A stretch of DNA of 64,000 nt from Phytophthora hibernalis (lineage: Eukaryota; Oomycota; Peronosporomycetes; Peronosporales; Peronosporaceae): positions 124,001 to 188,000 of the forward strand of contig JAAKBF010000168.1 of NCBI GenBank assembly GCA_012656075.1, read 5' to 3'. The notes under the pieces are model-generated. The model saw only the letters and a list, made by a program, of their open reading frames with translations, did no database searches and was not told where the DNA came from. Within the stretch, counting starts at the first letter, position 1, and each line of letters begins with the position of its first letter. Of this stretch, positions 52,083-62,821 are shown piece by piece. The position numbers and the translations under genes were made by a program.

Positions 52083-55000
52083 TTACGCCGCAGTCTCGTT
52101 CATCTCGCTCTCGTAGCGCAGCAGGTCCTGCTTGGCCGCCTCCATCCACGGCGCCCTATCTTCAGGGTCCATGTCCTTCCAGATCTGTGACAGCTTGCGC
52201 ATTACTTCGACCATCTGCGGGTTTTCGCCGAGCGACTGCTTCACCTCCACTCGGCTGGCGACGCTGAACAGCACGTACGCACTGCGAGGTTTGCGCACAC
52301 CACTCAGCGCCGAGCTGCTGCCCTCCCTCTTGGCCTTCTTCTCTTTTTCACCTTTTGCTGGTGCTTCATGGCCGTTGGCGACCAAGGTGATCTGGGCAAG
52401 CGGCTCTTGTCCGTCTCGAATTTCATGACCGTTGCGCCGCTGACGTCAGCCATGTGATCCTGCTTGAGCAACTTGCTCTCCTTCTTCAGGCTCAGCTTCT
52501 CAACGTTCGCAAACTCTTCCTTAATCGTCCATGCCAGCGCACCCTTACTGGCGTTTTCATCCAGCTCTGCCACCTGACGAATCTTCTTCAGCACATATGA
52601 TGGCTGGAGGTCCTCGTTCGTCTCTTGTCGGATTTTCGCACAAAAGTCAAGAGCGACCTTAGCCGCATCATTACTAGTTGCCCGCAGCAAGAAAGACACT
52701 AGCGCTTCCGTGCGCTGGTCCACCATATCATCATTCTGGTCGCGTTGCTTGCGTTTCTTCGCACGCTTGGCTTCACGCTGCATCTGCATGCGCTTAGCCT
52801 CCTTCATGATGAGCTCATCCACGCGATCCTGGTGCTGTTTCACATTGGCTCGAGCCGCAGTTAACTGACGGTCAAGCTTCGCGCGCTGCTCCTGTAGAAC
52901 ATGGCGAACATCGTGCTCCTTCTTCTCACGAATCTCCAGGTCAGCGTTATCTTTCTCACAAATACGCATGAGGGAGTCGCATCGACGGCCGATTTCAGCC
53001 GCTGTGCGTGAGCGAAGGTAGTAATCGAAAGCGAACATCTCCATGCTACAAATTTCCTGCTTGATGCGGTCCCACGCTCCGTAACCGAACTGGTTCACCA
53101 AGCACAACAGAACACGGTCCTCTTCTTCGGTGAAAACCTTGCCTCCCTTACCCTGGTAATTGATTGGCATGTCCTCCCACGGGTTTGTGTAGCGCCTCAC
53201 TTTGCGCGCCGTCTCTACAGTCAAGCGTTCAATTTCAAGCAGTTTCGACTCGCCCTTCTCGATGGACTTCATGATTTTATGCCAATCACTCAGCTCGTCC
53301 TGGCCACGGGCAAGGAATATCTTCGAGTATTGTTCGACCTCGTCGAACGGTTTCATCATCTCGCGAGCCACAGCCTCAATGTTACCACGACCGTAGCGTG
53401 CGAGAAGCTTAATGAAGAGGAAGAACTGGGGCTTGTTCCAATTGCTATAGGCCTCGGCCAGCAATTCCTCCTTTTCTTGAAGCTCTTCATCAGTGAGGTA
53501 CTGTACATGCGGCGGGAGCGGTGGTTTCTCCATTTCAGCCTTGGCCTGCTCATAGTTAGCACACTCAATCTCGTGCAGTTCAATAAGTCGCTTGCGGTTG
53601 TAAAACTGCCATTCGTCCATGCGCGGCAAGCGCAAAGCTTTGGGTAGCTGTTTTTGCTTCGCCCTGTGTTTTCCCTCGGACGATACGTGGCTATGACGTA
53701 GAACAGTACGTCGCTCGCGCTTGCCCATACCTTCTGCCATCTGGCGAGCTAGTTCTGCATCGGCAAGACGCTTCAATTCCTCTTGGCGTTCTTTTTCGTT
53801 GGAGTAGTCGATGCCATCGTGGTTCTGACAACCTCCACCATCAAGCTTGAAGTCGAGCATGTCACCCTTATCGTGCACTTGCATTTTTGCTTCATTTCTT
53901 CCGTGCGCTGCTCACCCTTCGCGAGAATAGCATCAATATCTTCGTCAGTGATGGTCGAGTCCGTCGTGCGGAACACTTGATCAGCACCAAAACGAATCAT
54001 CTCCAGCATATCATTCTTGGTAAGTTTCGCCTGTTTCTCTTGCAGCCGACCTTGCTGCACAACCATAGCGTCAAGTTTCAGCTTTTGTTGCGCGCGCTCA
54101 ATAATTTTTCCTCAACCGAATCTGTCGTGACCAAACGGTACACATTCACCTCCTTCTTCTGACCAATACGATGCGCACGATCTTGGGCTTGAAGGTCGGC
54201 TTGCGGGTTCCAGTCCGAATCGTACAGAATCACAACGTCTGCCGTGTACAGGTTAATACCTAAACCTCCCGCGCGAGTGGAAAGCAGAAATAGGAACTTG
54301 GACGAGTTTGGTCTGTTGTACTCATCGATAGAGCTTTCGCGATCTTCATACGAAGTCTGGCCATCGATACGACAGTAATTGTACTGGCGCATGCGGCAGA
54401 AATCCTCCATAATATCCAAAACACGGGTCATCTGTGTGAAAATGAGCACACGGGAACCACGCTGCTTGAGCTTCTTCAGCAATTTATCCATCAGCACCAT
54501 CTTGCCACAGTTGTCCACCACGTGATCTCCCAAGGGATCTAGAGACCGATCCTCCTGCCCTTCGAAGAGGTACGGGTGGCCGCAACACTTTCGTAACTGC
54601 ATCACAATGTTCTGTAGCGCACTCTTGGACACACCACCCGATCCGCCCATAATTGTGTTCATATCGCGGAGCAAAAGCGACTTATACAGTGCCTTTTGCA
54701 TTTCGGACATGCCCACAAACAGCAGCGTTTCCTTCTTCGGCGGAAGGCTCTTCTCTACATCCGCCTTGAGGCGACGAAGCATGAATGGACGCAGAATCTT
54801 GTGCAGTTGGCTAATCATCTGCTTCTTCGCTTCGTCGTCATCCACATCAAGATTGAACCAATCATCAAACTCCTGAGACGATGCGAACACATCGGGCAGC
54901 AAGAAGTTGAGTAGTGCCCACAGCTCGTGTAGGTTGTTCTGAAGAGGTGTGCCCGTTAGCAGCAATCGGTGCTCCGTGTCAAGCATACGGACAACCGTAG

Positions 55001-56339
55001 AGAATTGGGAGCTCTCGTTCTTGATGCGATGCGCCTCATCAATAACAAGGAATCTCCACGCAAACTTGCATAGCGCCGCTTTCTCCTTCAAACACATTTC
55101 GAAAGTAGTGACGCAGACATCAAACTTGCGCTTATCGTCGGGCAAGCCGGGGCACAACACCTCCTGTACACATCGCTGGCGCTCCTCCTTGGTACCGTGG
55201 AACTTGACGGCACGCAGAGACGGACACCAGCGCTGGAACTCGGCCAGCCAGTTACTCAGCGTCGACTTAGGCACCAGAACAATATGCGGGCCCGAAATGT
55301 TCTCAAACTCGTAAAAGTAGCCTAGCACTGAAATCGTCTGGAGCGTCTTTCCGAGGCCCATTTCATCGGCCAGGATGCCGTTGATACCTTGGTGCGCAAG
55401 GTTGACCATCCAGCTGAGTCCCTCCAGTTGGTACGCACGCATCGTACCGAACTTGATCACGGACGGTTGCTTCGTCAGCCGCACGCCGACATGGTGCGAG
55501 TCGTGCATCATCTCGTCGTCCTCTTCCTTCGTCGAGCGCTTCTTAGCCTTCTTCTTGCCCTTCCCATCCTCCGTTTCAGCGTTCGCATCAGCATCCAGTG
55601 TCGATCCTTCGCACCCTTCTTGTTGTTCTTCACCTGACCACTGAAGTGTGCAAACATGTCGCTCTGCGAGAGTAAGTACTTCAGCCGAGCGGACGCGATC
55701 TCCGACTTCTTCTTGGCGAGAGCTTCCTTTTGACGTCTCTCTTCAGCCTTCAGTTCATCCTCTCGTCAATCTCCTGCTGTCGGATCTCTTTCCTCATCCG
55801 CTTAGCTTCCATCTGCTTCTGTGTAAGTTCCCGTGGTGGTTGGCGTTCAACTCTTGTCTCCTCCTCCATCACATGAGTCTACACAAAAACACCCATAAAA
55901 CCCTCAATATTCACCCAAAACCACTCAAAACACTCAGCATCGCACCTTCTTGCGCTCACGCTTGCCCTCCACGGCTCCATACAGCTCCTCGCGCTTGCGC
56001 GCGCTCTCTCTCCACTTCTTCGTCCCTGGTGCGACATTCGTCGTCGTAGCGCTTCTTGTCGCCCACTGCGAGCTCCACGAACTCCTCGCGCTCGCCAGCC
56101 GCCAGCTGCGCCCAGCGTGCGCTCATCTCCTTGGAGATGCTGCCCAGCTCCATGGGCTCGCCCGTCTCCGCCGCTTTGGCCGCCAAGTCGCGCTTCACGT
56201 CGTCCATGGCGCGTTTGCTGAAGAACTGGTAGGCGCTGCGGGCCTTGGCGGGCTGGGCGGCGCTTCCCTCTCCATTCTGGAACTGCGCCTCCACCGCCAC
56301 CCAGTCGGCGCGACTCTCCTTGGGCTCGCGCGCAGCCAT
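52083..56339 (-). CDS. ISWI chromatin remodeller with N-terminal and C-terminal HMG boxes
   Basis: SNF2-family ATPase that slides nucleosomes. Exon 1 (55,946-56,339; ATG 56339) encodes an HMG box ('KARSAYQFFSKRAMDDVKRD' ... 'ISKEMSARWAQLAAGEREEF'). A 67-bp intron (55,879-55,945) follows. Then come a charged linker, the helicase core ('ILADEMGLGKTLQTISVLGY', 'VIDEAHRIKNESSQF', 'GLGINLYTADVVILYDSDWN', 'AQDRAHRIGQKKEVNVYR'), HAND ('MDEWQFYNRKRLIELHEIE'), SANT/SLIDE ('WNKPQFFLFIKLLARYGRGN', 'FTEEEDRVLLCLVNQFGYG') and a final second HMG box ('RKPRSAYVLFSVASRVEVKQ' ... 'WKDMDPEDRAPWMEAAKQDL'). Frame changes near 55,990, 55,765, 55,610, 54,100, 53,885 and 52,400 are mostly at homopolymers. The TAA overlaps a good donor (GTAAGT), so a further 3' exon cannot be excluded. 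Confidence 0.85.
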
Positions 56340-56632
56340 CTTCAGGGGGACGCTACTCTTCTGTCTTTTGGCTTCTGACGCTGAATTAAGATGTACTGGA
56401 ATGATAGCTTCGAATATACGTGGTGGACATAAGATGTGGTGTGGATAGGAATGATTGTTGCTAGTGGATGTGGCGAACACTATATTGGGAGGAGTACTGG
56501 AATGATTGGTACAAATGTATGTGGTGGACGTAAGATTCGTGGAAATGATTGTTGCAACTGGATGTGGCGGACACTAGATGATCACTTTGGACAGGGAGGG
56601 AGCCATCAGGTTGAAGACTGCAAGAGGAAGAA

Positions 56633-57957
56633 ATGGAGATGCATTTAGTGGGGACTGAGGCGCCTGTGCCGGCCTTTGAGGGCGCGGAGGACGTCAATGG
56701 GACGCGTGCGCGTCCCACAAAGACTGCGACTCGTGTCTGAACGCCAGCTACACGTGCCACTTCTGCGAGAACGACTTCCAGTGCCACGTCGTGGGCAAAG
56801 GCTGCCTCGTGGGCCTCAGCACATGCCACCACCTCGAAGGTCGCCGCCCCTATGCAATGCTATAAGCTCTGATAATTAATAATTTAACTTTGTTGCAGAT
56901 TGCGAGCGACAGGAGCCGCAGTACGTGGGCTACGGCCCGCCACCGTCCGTGGTCATCGCTGTGCTGTGTCTCATAGTGACGCTCACCTGCTGCTTCTGCG
57001 GCATCTCGGCCATCTGCTCCGTCTTCTGTCGAGGAACCAAGTCACCCTCACGTCAGGCGAAGCTCGCAGCTGCTTTGGAGAAAAACAAGAAGAAAACGAC
57101 GTTGAGGTGGAGATTTGGTGCTTTAAACTGTTGTAAGTGTTTGTTGTGCTCATGTGCTGGTGATTTTTGTCGTATTAGGCACGAGGAGGAAGTCGCTCAA
57201 GCTCAGAGGCAGCCGCTGCTGCTTGGAGAGATCCGGGAGGGGGAAGTGAGGCTCTTTGAGAACGAAGTGGATCAGGCGTCGCTTGAGCGGCTGCGAACGC
57301 GCTACGAACAGGACGAGCGACAGTTTAACTGGCGCGCATTTGCCACGCGGATAACGTGGCTCACCGCTCTCATCACCATGACGGTATTGGCGCTGATGTT
57401 CTACCCTCGCATGCCGGACTACAACGTGTGCAACCGCCAGTTTGAATGGGAGTCGATCCTCCATAGTATCATGGGGCTCGAACCCAAGGTCGAGTACCAA
57501 GTCCTTGTGAGCGTCATCAACGAGAATCGCTTTGGGTTCGTGCTGGAGTCTGGGAGCGCCGATATCTACCATAACTCGACCCTTGTGGGCAGATGGGAGC
57601 TCGACAAGCCGTGGGAGGCTAAAGCAGGCGCTATTAGCGATGTCATTGCGGGGATTAACATTCGGCCGGGCTATTCTGAAGGCATCGCTTTGTGGCGAGA
57701 CTTCAGCAGAAACGAGCTCATTTTCGGATCAACGCGACGATCACTGGTTCCATCACGTGGGGACACACAAGGTGCGTTGCTTTTGCAAAGGTTACTGCAG
57801 TGAAATGAGCTGACCTCACTGACGGCTTGCTGTGTTTTGCTACGTTTTCACATAGATTTATCGTATTTCGTCGTCAACACCGGACGTCGAGTTCCTCGTT
57901 GGAGCAGAGTATGATCGCGGTCTCTGCAAGTGCACTGAGTACCTGACTCCAACTTAA
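56633..57957 (+). CDS. Single-pass/two-pass membrane protein: PSI-like Cys domain, TM helices, LEA2-like domain
   Basis: Exons about 56,633-56,839, 56,899-57,771 and 57,856-57,957 (introns of 59 and 84 bp). An N-terminal cysteine cluster 'CASHKDCDSCLNASYTCHFC' ... 'QCHVVGKGCLVG' resembles a PSI/plexin-type module. It is followed by TM1 'VVIAVLCLIVTLTCCFCGIS', a cytosolic segment with a Cys-rich patch ('CCKCLLCSCAG') that could be palmitoylated, and TM2 'ITWLTALITMTVLALMFYP'. The C-terminal beta-rich domain ('VEYQVLVSVINENRFGFVLE', 'YHNSTLVGRWELDKPWE') resembles the LEA-2 fold. The start is uncertain: the ATG at 56633 needs a frame change near 56,690 and a signal peptide may lie upstream. Another frame change lies near 57,725. 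Function unknown. Confidence 0.6.
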
Positions 57958-58140
57958 GACTGCGATGTTGTGATGCACGGGATCTAGCTGGCAAAGTGTG
58001 TCAAGGAACTTCTTTCGAAGAAGACAATTTATGAGTACGATGCCATGAGCCTCAAGAGCATGCTTACTTAGAGCAGCCGGGTGTCAATTGTATGGTAATC
58101 GTACGCGCACATGTATTTCCTTCTTAAAGAAGGCTTCCCT

Positions 58141-61100
58141 TTAGAAGCTACCGCTGGGCTGGTAACTAACCATGTCACCTCCGCGCGCCGTAAACACTTT
58201 CTTCAACATGTTGTCAGCGCACGCCATTCGTGCCCGCTCTGGAGTCACGGGACTACGCAGCTCGAAGTAACCGTGTACACCAGCGTCTGCCCTTGCTGCA
58301 TAAATCGCCTCTTTGACGGCGAAGAATGCACTGGAACCCAAGAACAGCGGTGGTTCCCCAACAGCCTTGCTGGAGTGAACAGCAAACTTGTTCTTCTGGT
58401 TGGACTCGAGCCATACGTGGAAATCCAAAGGCACATCGTTGGCACTCGGGATTTTGTAGGCGCCAGGACCTCGGGTGAACAAATTACCGCGTTTCACCCA
58501 TGGGTGCCCGTCATCACCCCACACCAGCTCTTCCAGCGCAAACAAACCGAATCCTTGCATGAACGCGCCTTCGATCTGACCGATGTCGATAGCAGGGTTA
58601 ATACTGGCTCCGAGGTCCATCAGAATGTCAACGCTCAACATGTGAAAGTCTCCAGTGAGAACATCCAACTCCACAACTGTGCAAGCCACGCCTGTCGTGA
58701 AGTAGTTGAATGCCGTTCCCACCTCAATGTTTTCTGCCACTGACTTCGTGAAGTCATAGCCGCATCGCTCGTTTGGAACGATATAGAATCCTTGAGCGGA
58801 CATGTTGACGCGATCCATGTACGCGGCGTTGGTGACATCGATGAACGATGCGTTCGGGCCCATTCGCTCTCGGACGGGAGCCAACCGAGCCAGAATCTGC
58901 TCGCACGCATCCAACGTAGCCATTCCATACAGATCTGTGCTCATAGACGCTGCAGATGGTTGCGAGTTCGGGACCTTGTTCGTTGACGTTTCTTCGATGT
59001 GCACTTGCTCATGTGGAATGTCGAAGGCATGAGCGGCCACCTGGATCACCTTCGTATGTAGACCTTGTCCCATTTCAACACCGCCATGGGATACCAGCAC
59101 ACTGCCATCAGCGTACACGTGAACTAGCGCACCACCCTGGTTCATGAACTTCGAAGTGAAGCTGATGCCGAACTTTGTGGGCAAAATTGCAACGCCACGC
59201 TTTTTCCAACGGTTGTTCTTGTTGAACTCCTCAACTTCCGCTTTCTTGGACTTGAATCCACTGCGATCAATCGTGTGTTGCCACAAAGTACGCAGGTTGA
59301 AGTCCTCCAACGGCTGGCCATAATGCGTTGTTTGTCCTTCGACGTACATGTTGCGGGAGCGGACCTCCTCAGGTGTGAATTTCAGCGTCCGAGCAATATG
59401 ATCGATGTAAGTTTCGGCCACGAAAAGACCTTGCGGACCACCGAAGCCGCGGAAGGCAGTATTGGTTGCCAGGTTAGTGCGGCACACGGTGCCATTACAG
59501 CGAAGATTTGGGATCTTGTAGGAGTTTTCGCAGTGGAAAAGTGCGCGATCCATCACGGCTAACGATAGATCCATGGAGTAGCCCGCATTATTGTACAAGT
59601 CGACGTCCAGTGCCAAAATGGTTCCATCGCGCTTGATACCAACCTTGTATTTCGCGTAGAACGGGTGACGACCACCAGTGGTAAGCATGTCAACGTGACG
59701 TTCCAATAGGCATTTTACTGGACGCTTCATAACGTGAGCAGCGACCGCAGCAGCACACGTGACAAACGCAGTACGGGTCTCTTTGCCACCAAATCCTCCA
59801 CCAATGCGTTTAGTCATGCTCGTGATACGATTCGAATTAATACCCAGCACCCTTGCCGCCAATACCTGCGCCTTTGTCGCAGCCTGCGTAGAGGAGATAA
59901 TTTTCATCCCTCCCTCTTGTGGAGTGCAAAGTGAAACATTGGTCTCGAAGTAAAATTGTTCTTGTCCACCCATATGCACCTCGCCCTCTAACACAATGTC
60001 TGAGTCTGCCAGTCCTTTCTCAACGTTTCCACTGTCAATGGTGTGCGCGGGTAGTATAAAAGATTTTTCGCGGATGGCTTCTTCGATCGTGGTCACAGAC
60101 GGCAACTCCTCGTACACAACCTTCACCTTGTCGACTGCCCTCATGGCTAGTTCATGCGAATCCGCAACAACGATACCAACAGGTTGCCCCACACAGAGTA
60201 CTCTTTCCGATGCAAAGCACTCCTCATCCTTTAGTACGGGGCCGATTTTGTTGGAACCTAACTTTTCTGTCTTGAAAATGGAGGCATCAAAGAAGCGGTG
60301 GACACCCTCCATCGCAAGCGCCTCAGTTGCATCGATGCTCTTAATCAATCCGTGTGCGCAGGTAGATAAAACCAAAGCACCATGAAGAGTTCCCGGTGTG
60401 TTTGGAATATCGTCTGTGTAGACCGCCTCACCACTCACTTGCAAATACGCCGATTTGTGCATGAGCGAATCGCCAACAGGTCCACGCTTTGTGGTGTCAT
60501 CACCCATTGGCTGGTGTCTCGAGTCTTGAAGGCCACCAGTCTCCACCCCGAATCTTTGGGTCCCATGTGAAACAGGGCGAACATGATACAAGAACGCCTT
60601 GCTTGCAGATTGCTCCGTGGTATCGACAACTGGAGGTTCAGGTAACGATACGATGGCCTTTTTCGCGTGTATGTCATTTTGAAGATGCTGAGATGACGCG
60701 ATGAAGAATTTGAACAAGAATGATGAGCACAGACTCTCACGATATTTTGCCATACCACCAGGGACCCCATCAGGAAGTTTGAAATCATTCGAGTGAAGCA
60801 CGTCGCAGGCCTCATCAAATGTAGAAGCATCAAACGCTTTTCCAATAAGGAATTGTTCCGTAATGGACGCAGGCTTGGTAATCGGGGCCATGCCGCCGTA
60901 CACAGCGGACGCGTCCTGAATGGTCCACGACTCGGTCTCGCGAGAGCATTCCAGTTTTACTCGAATTCCCGCCGTCACAATACTGATATCATCCTCGCGC
61001 CGACGCGCTTGCTTGAATGGAAGCATGTACTCCCACTCCTTCGTGTACGGCACATACACACCTGTGATCACCTCGTCTTGCTCCATTCCCACCTTACGAT

Positions 61101-62628
61101 ACGACAGAAAGAAGTCACGCACGCCGGTGTAGCGTGTTCCTCTTATGGAGCTCAGCTCGAGATAAGCATTCATCGCTGCTAGGAGAGGGTTCATATCTGA
61201 GATCGGACTAGCCGTGACCAGGTTGCCGCCAATGCAGGCCACATTTCGGATGTGCGTGCTTGCAAACCACTTCAGCATCTTGACGATTGACTCGAATGCC
61301 CGCGTTTGGTACGGCGGCAATGTCTTGATTAGTTCCGACAGTTGCTGCTTCACATCGGTGAGAGTCACGGCGGCGCCAAACTTGACGCCTTCAAAGGGTT
61401 CCGCCCCAGCAAAAACGGTTTGGTTGATCGGATCGCTGGACGTCACATCCTGGGTCCCCACCAACTCCGGAACCCGACTCACGTTGATCAGGTGCGCGTA
61501 CTTGAAGCCTTTGAACTTGGTCTCGATGCCCATTTCCGTGTTGCCCACCGAGATTTTGGCGTCCGGGTATTGGCTCTTCAATTGAAGCAAGTGCGTCATC
61601 GTCACGGGCGCGAACCACTGCACGTGCTTGCCGTCGATCTGCAGCACTTGCGGCGCCATCGCCTTCTGCACCAGTTCCTTCGGAAACGACTCTACAGTCA
61701 CATCAGTAGTAACTTCACCAACCTCAATTTTCCTCACTTTGCGTCGCTCAGCAAACTCACGAATCTTGCGTGACGAGCAGCTCGTGACCTCTTGTGGCTG
61801 TCCCAGATCTTCAATATCAACACCTGCGTTCGGGCATCCCGGGCACGAGCCCTTACAATGTGCGTCACCTGCATCGTCACCGAAGCTCTTGGCGGCGTCT
61901 AGAATCGGGCGGTACCCTGTACATCGACACAAATTGCCGTCCATGCCGTGCTCAATGTCCTCCATCGTGAGATCCACACCCGTTTCTCGCTGCTTGACCA
62001 TGGAGTACAGAGCCATGACGAAGCCGGGCGTGCAGTAGCCGCATTGCGACGCGTGCGACTCGGCCAGCGCCTTCTGCACCTCGTGCAGCCCCGACGCGTC
62101 ACCCACGCCTTCCACCGTCGTGACGGCGCACGCGTCCATGGCACAGAGCGGGGCCAGACACGAATTCACCGACACGTGACGCACACGCCCTGAGGCCGCG
62201 TCGAACCTTGAGACCATGACGGTACAGGCGCCACAGCCGCCCTCTCCACAGCCAAGTTTCGTGCCGGTGAGTCCCAGATCCTGGCGCAGGAACTGCAGCA
62301 GCGTCTGCTCCGGCTTCACGTCCTGCTCCGGGATCTGGAGGCGCTGGCCGTTCACGTACAGCAACAGGTCGCGCCGCACACCGTCGGAAGTGCCGCCGGA
62401 AGTTGAAGGGTTCGGCGGCATTGCAGAATGGTTGATCTCTGTGGCAGGCGGCGAGTTGAAGAATGACCAGGAACGAACCGACGCGGTGAATGGGAGACCG
62501 TCGGAACTGGTAAAGTCCGCGCTATGTACGAACTGCTGCTTGGACCTCTTCAACATGCCAATCGCAGCGCGATAAACGAGCTGACAGAGTCGCCGTCGCG
62601 GAATTGAATTGCGGAATCGAATTGGCAT
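58141..62628 (-). CDS. XDH: Xanthine dehydrogenase (molybdenum hydroxylase)
   Basis: Intact 1,495-aa single-exon ORF oxidising hypoxanthine to xanthine and urate with NAD+. Domains in order: 2Fe-2S I ('GCGEGGCGACTVMV', about residue 127), 2Fe-2S II ('QCGYCTPGFVMALY' and 'GNLCRCTGYRPILD'), FAD domain ('NVACIGGNLVTASPISDMNP'), then molybdopterin domain with 'GQEQFYFETN', 'RIGGGFGGKETR', 'NTAFRGFGGPQGLF' (substrate Arg) and the catalytic Glu in 'KAVGEPPLFLGSSAFF'. The family normally starts a few residues before 'LLLYVNGQRL'; here the ATG at 62628 gives an ~85-residue N-terminal extension, basic and Ser/Thr-rich. A later ATG at 62421 gives a normal length. The extension may be a targeting signal or 5' UTR. 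The divergent neighbour is about 3.3 kb away; a secreted CAP gene follows upstream on the same strand. Confidence 0.95.
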   Translation of the reverse strand: MPIRFRNSIPRRRLCQLVYRAAIGMLKRSKQQFVHSADFTSSDGLPFTASVRSWSFFNSPPATEINHSAMPPNPSTSGGTSDGVRRDLLLYVNGQRLQIPEQDVKPEQTLLQFLRQDLGLTGTKLGCGEGGCGACTVMVSRFDAASGRVRHVSVNSCLAPLCAMDACAVTTVEGVGDASGLHEVQKALAESHASQCGYCTPGFVMALYSMVKQRETGVDLTMEDIEHGMDGNLCRCTGYRPILDAAKSFGDDAGDAHCKGSCPGCPNAGVDIEDLGQPQEVTSCSSRKIREFAERRKVRKIEVGEVTTDVTVESFPKELVQKAMAPQVLQIDGKHVQWFAPVTMTHLLQLKSQYPDAKISVGNTEMGIETKFKGFKYAHLINVSRVPELVGTQDVTSSDPINQTVFAGAEPFEGVKFGAAVTLTDVKQQLSELIKTLPPYQTRAFESIVKMLKWFASTHIRNVACIGGNLVTASPISDMNPLLAAMNAYLELSSIRGTRYTGVRDFFLSYRKVGMEQDEVITGVYVPYTKEWEYMLPFKQARRREDDISIVTAGIRVKLECSRETESWTIQDASAVYGGMAPITKPASITEQFLIGKAFDASTFDEACDVLHSNDFKLPDGVPGGMAKYRESLCSSFLFKFFIASSQHLQNDIHAKKAIVSLPEPPVVDTTEQSASKAFLYHVRPVSHGTQRFGVETGGLQDSRHQPMGDDTTKRGPVGDSLMHKSAYLQVSGEAVYTDDIPNTPGTLHGALVLSTCAHGLIKSIDATEALAMEGVHRFFDASIFKTEKLGSNKIGPVLKDEECFASERVLCVGQPVGIVVADSHELAMRAVDKVKVVYEELPSVTTIEEAIREKSFILPAHTIDSGNVEKGLADSDIVLEGEVHMGGQEQFYFETNVSLCTPQEGGMKIISSTQAATKAQVLAARVLGINSNRITSMTKRIGGGFGGKETRTAFVTCAAAVAAHVMKRPVKCLLERHVDMLTTGGRHPFYAKYKVGIKRDGTILALDVDLYNNAGYSMDLSLAVMDRALFHCENSYKIPNLRCNGTVCRTNLATNTAFRGFGGPQGLFVAETYIDHIARTLKFTPEEVRSRNMYVEGQTTHYGQPLEDFNLRTLWQHTIDRSGFKSKKAEVEEFNKNNRWKKRGVAILPTKFGISFTSKFMNQGGALVHVYADGSVLVSHGGVEMGQGLHTKVIQVAAHAFDIPHEQVHIEETSTNKVPNSQPSAASMSTDLYGMATLDACEQILARLAPVRERMGPNASFIDVTNAAYMDRVNMSAQGFYIVPNERCGYDFTKSVAENIEVGTAFNYFTTGVACTVVELDVLTGDFHMLSVDILMDLGASINPAIDIGQIEGAFMQGFGLFALEELVWGDDGHPWVKRGNLFTRGPGAYKIPSANDVPLDFHVWLESNQKNKFAVHSSKAVGEPPLFLGSSAFFAVKEAIYAARADAGVHGYFELRSPVTPERARMACADNMLKKVFTARGGDMVSYQPSGSF

Positions 62629-62821
62629 CACTTCACTCGTGCTTGCGTGTAAGTATTAGGCGATCGTTCACTTTGCGTTTTGTTCGCGACAACGTCACTT
62701 TTAAAGACAACACCTCTGTATTTTCAATCTGTACACGATCTACAGGCTACGACATCTATCTACATGCTATCTATCCATGCACCACTGCACAGTCTACATA
62801 CCAGTCTGCTGGCAAACTCGC

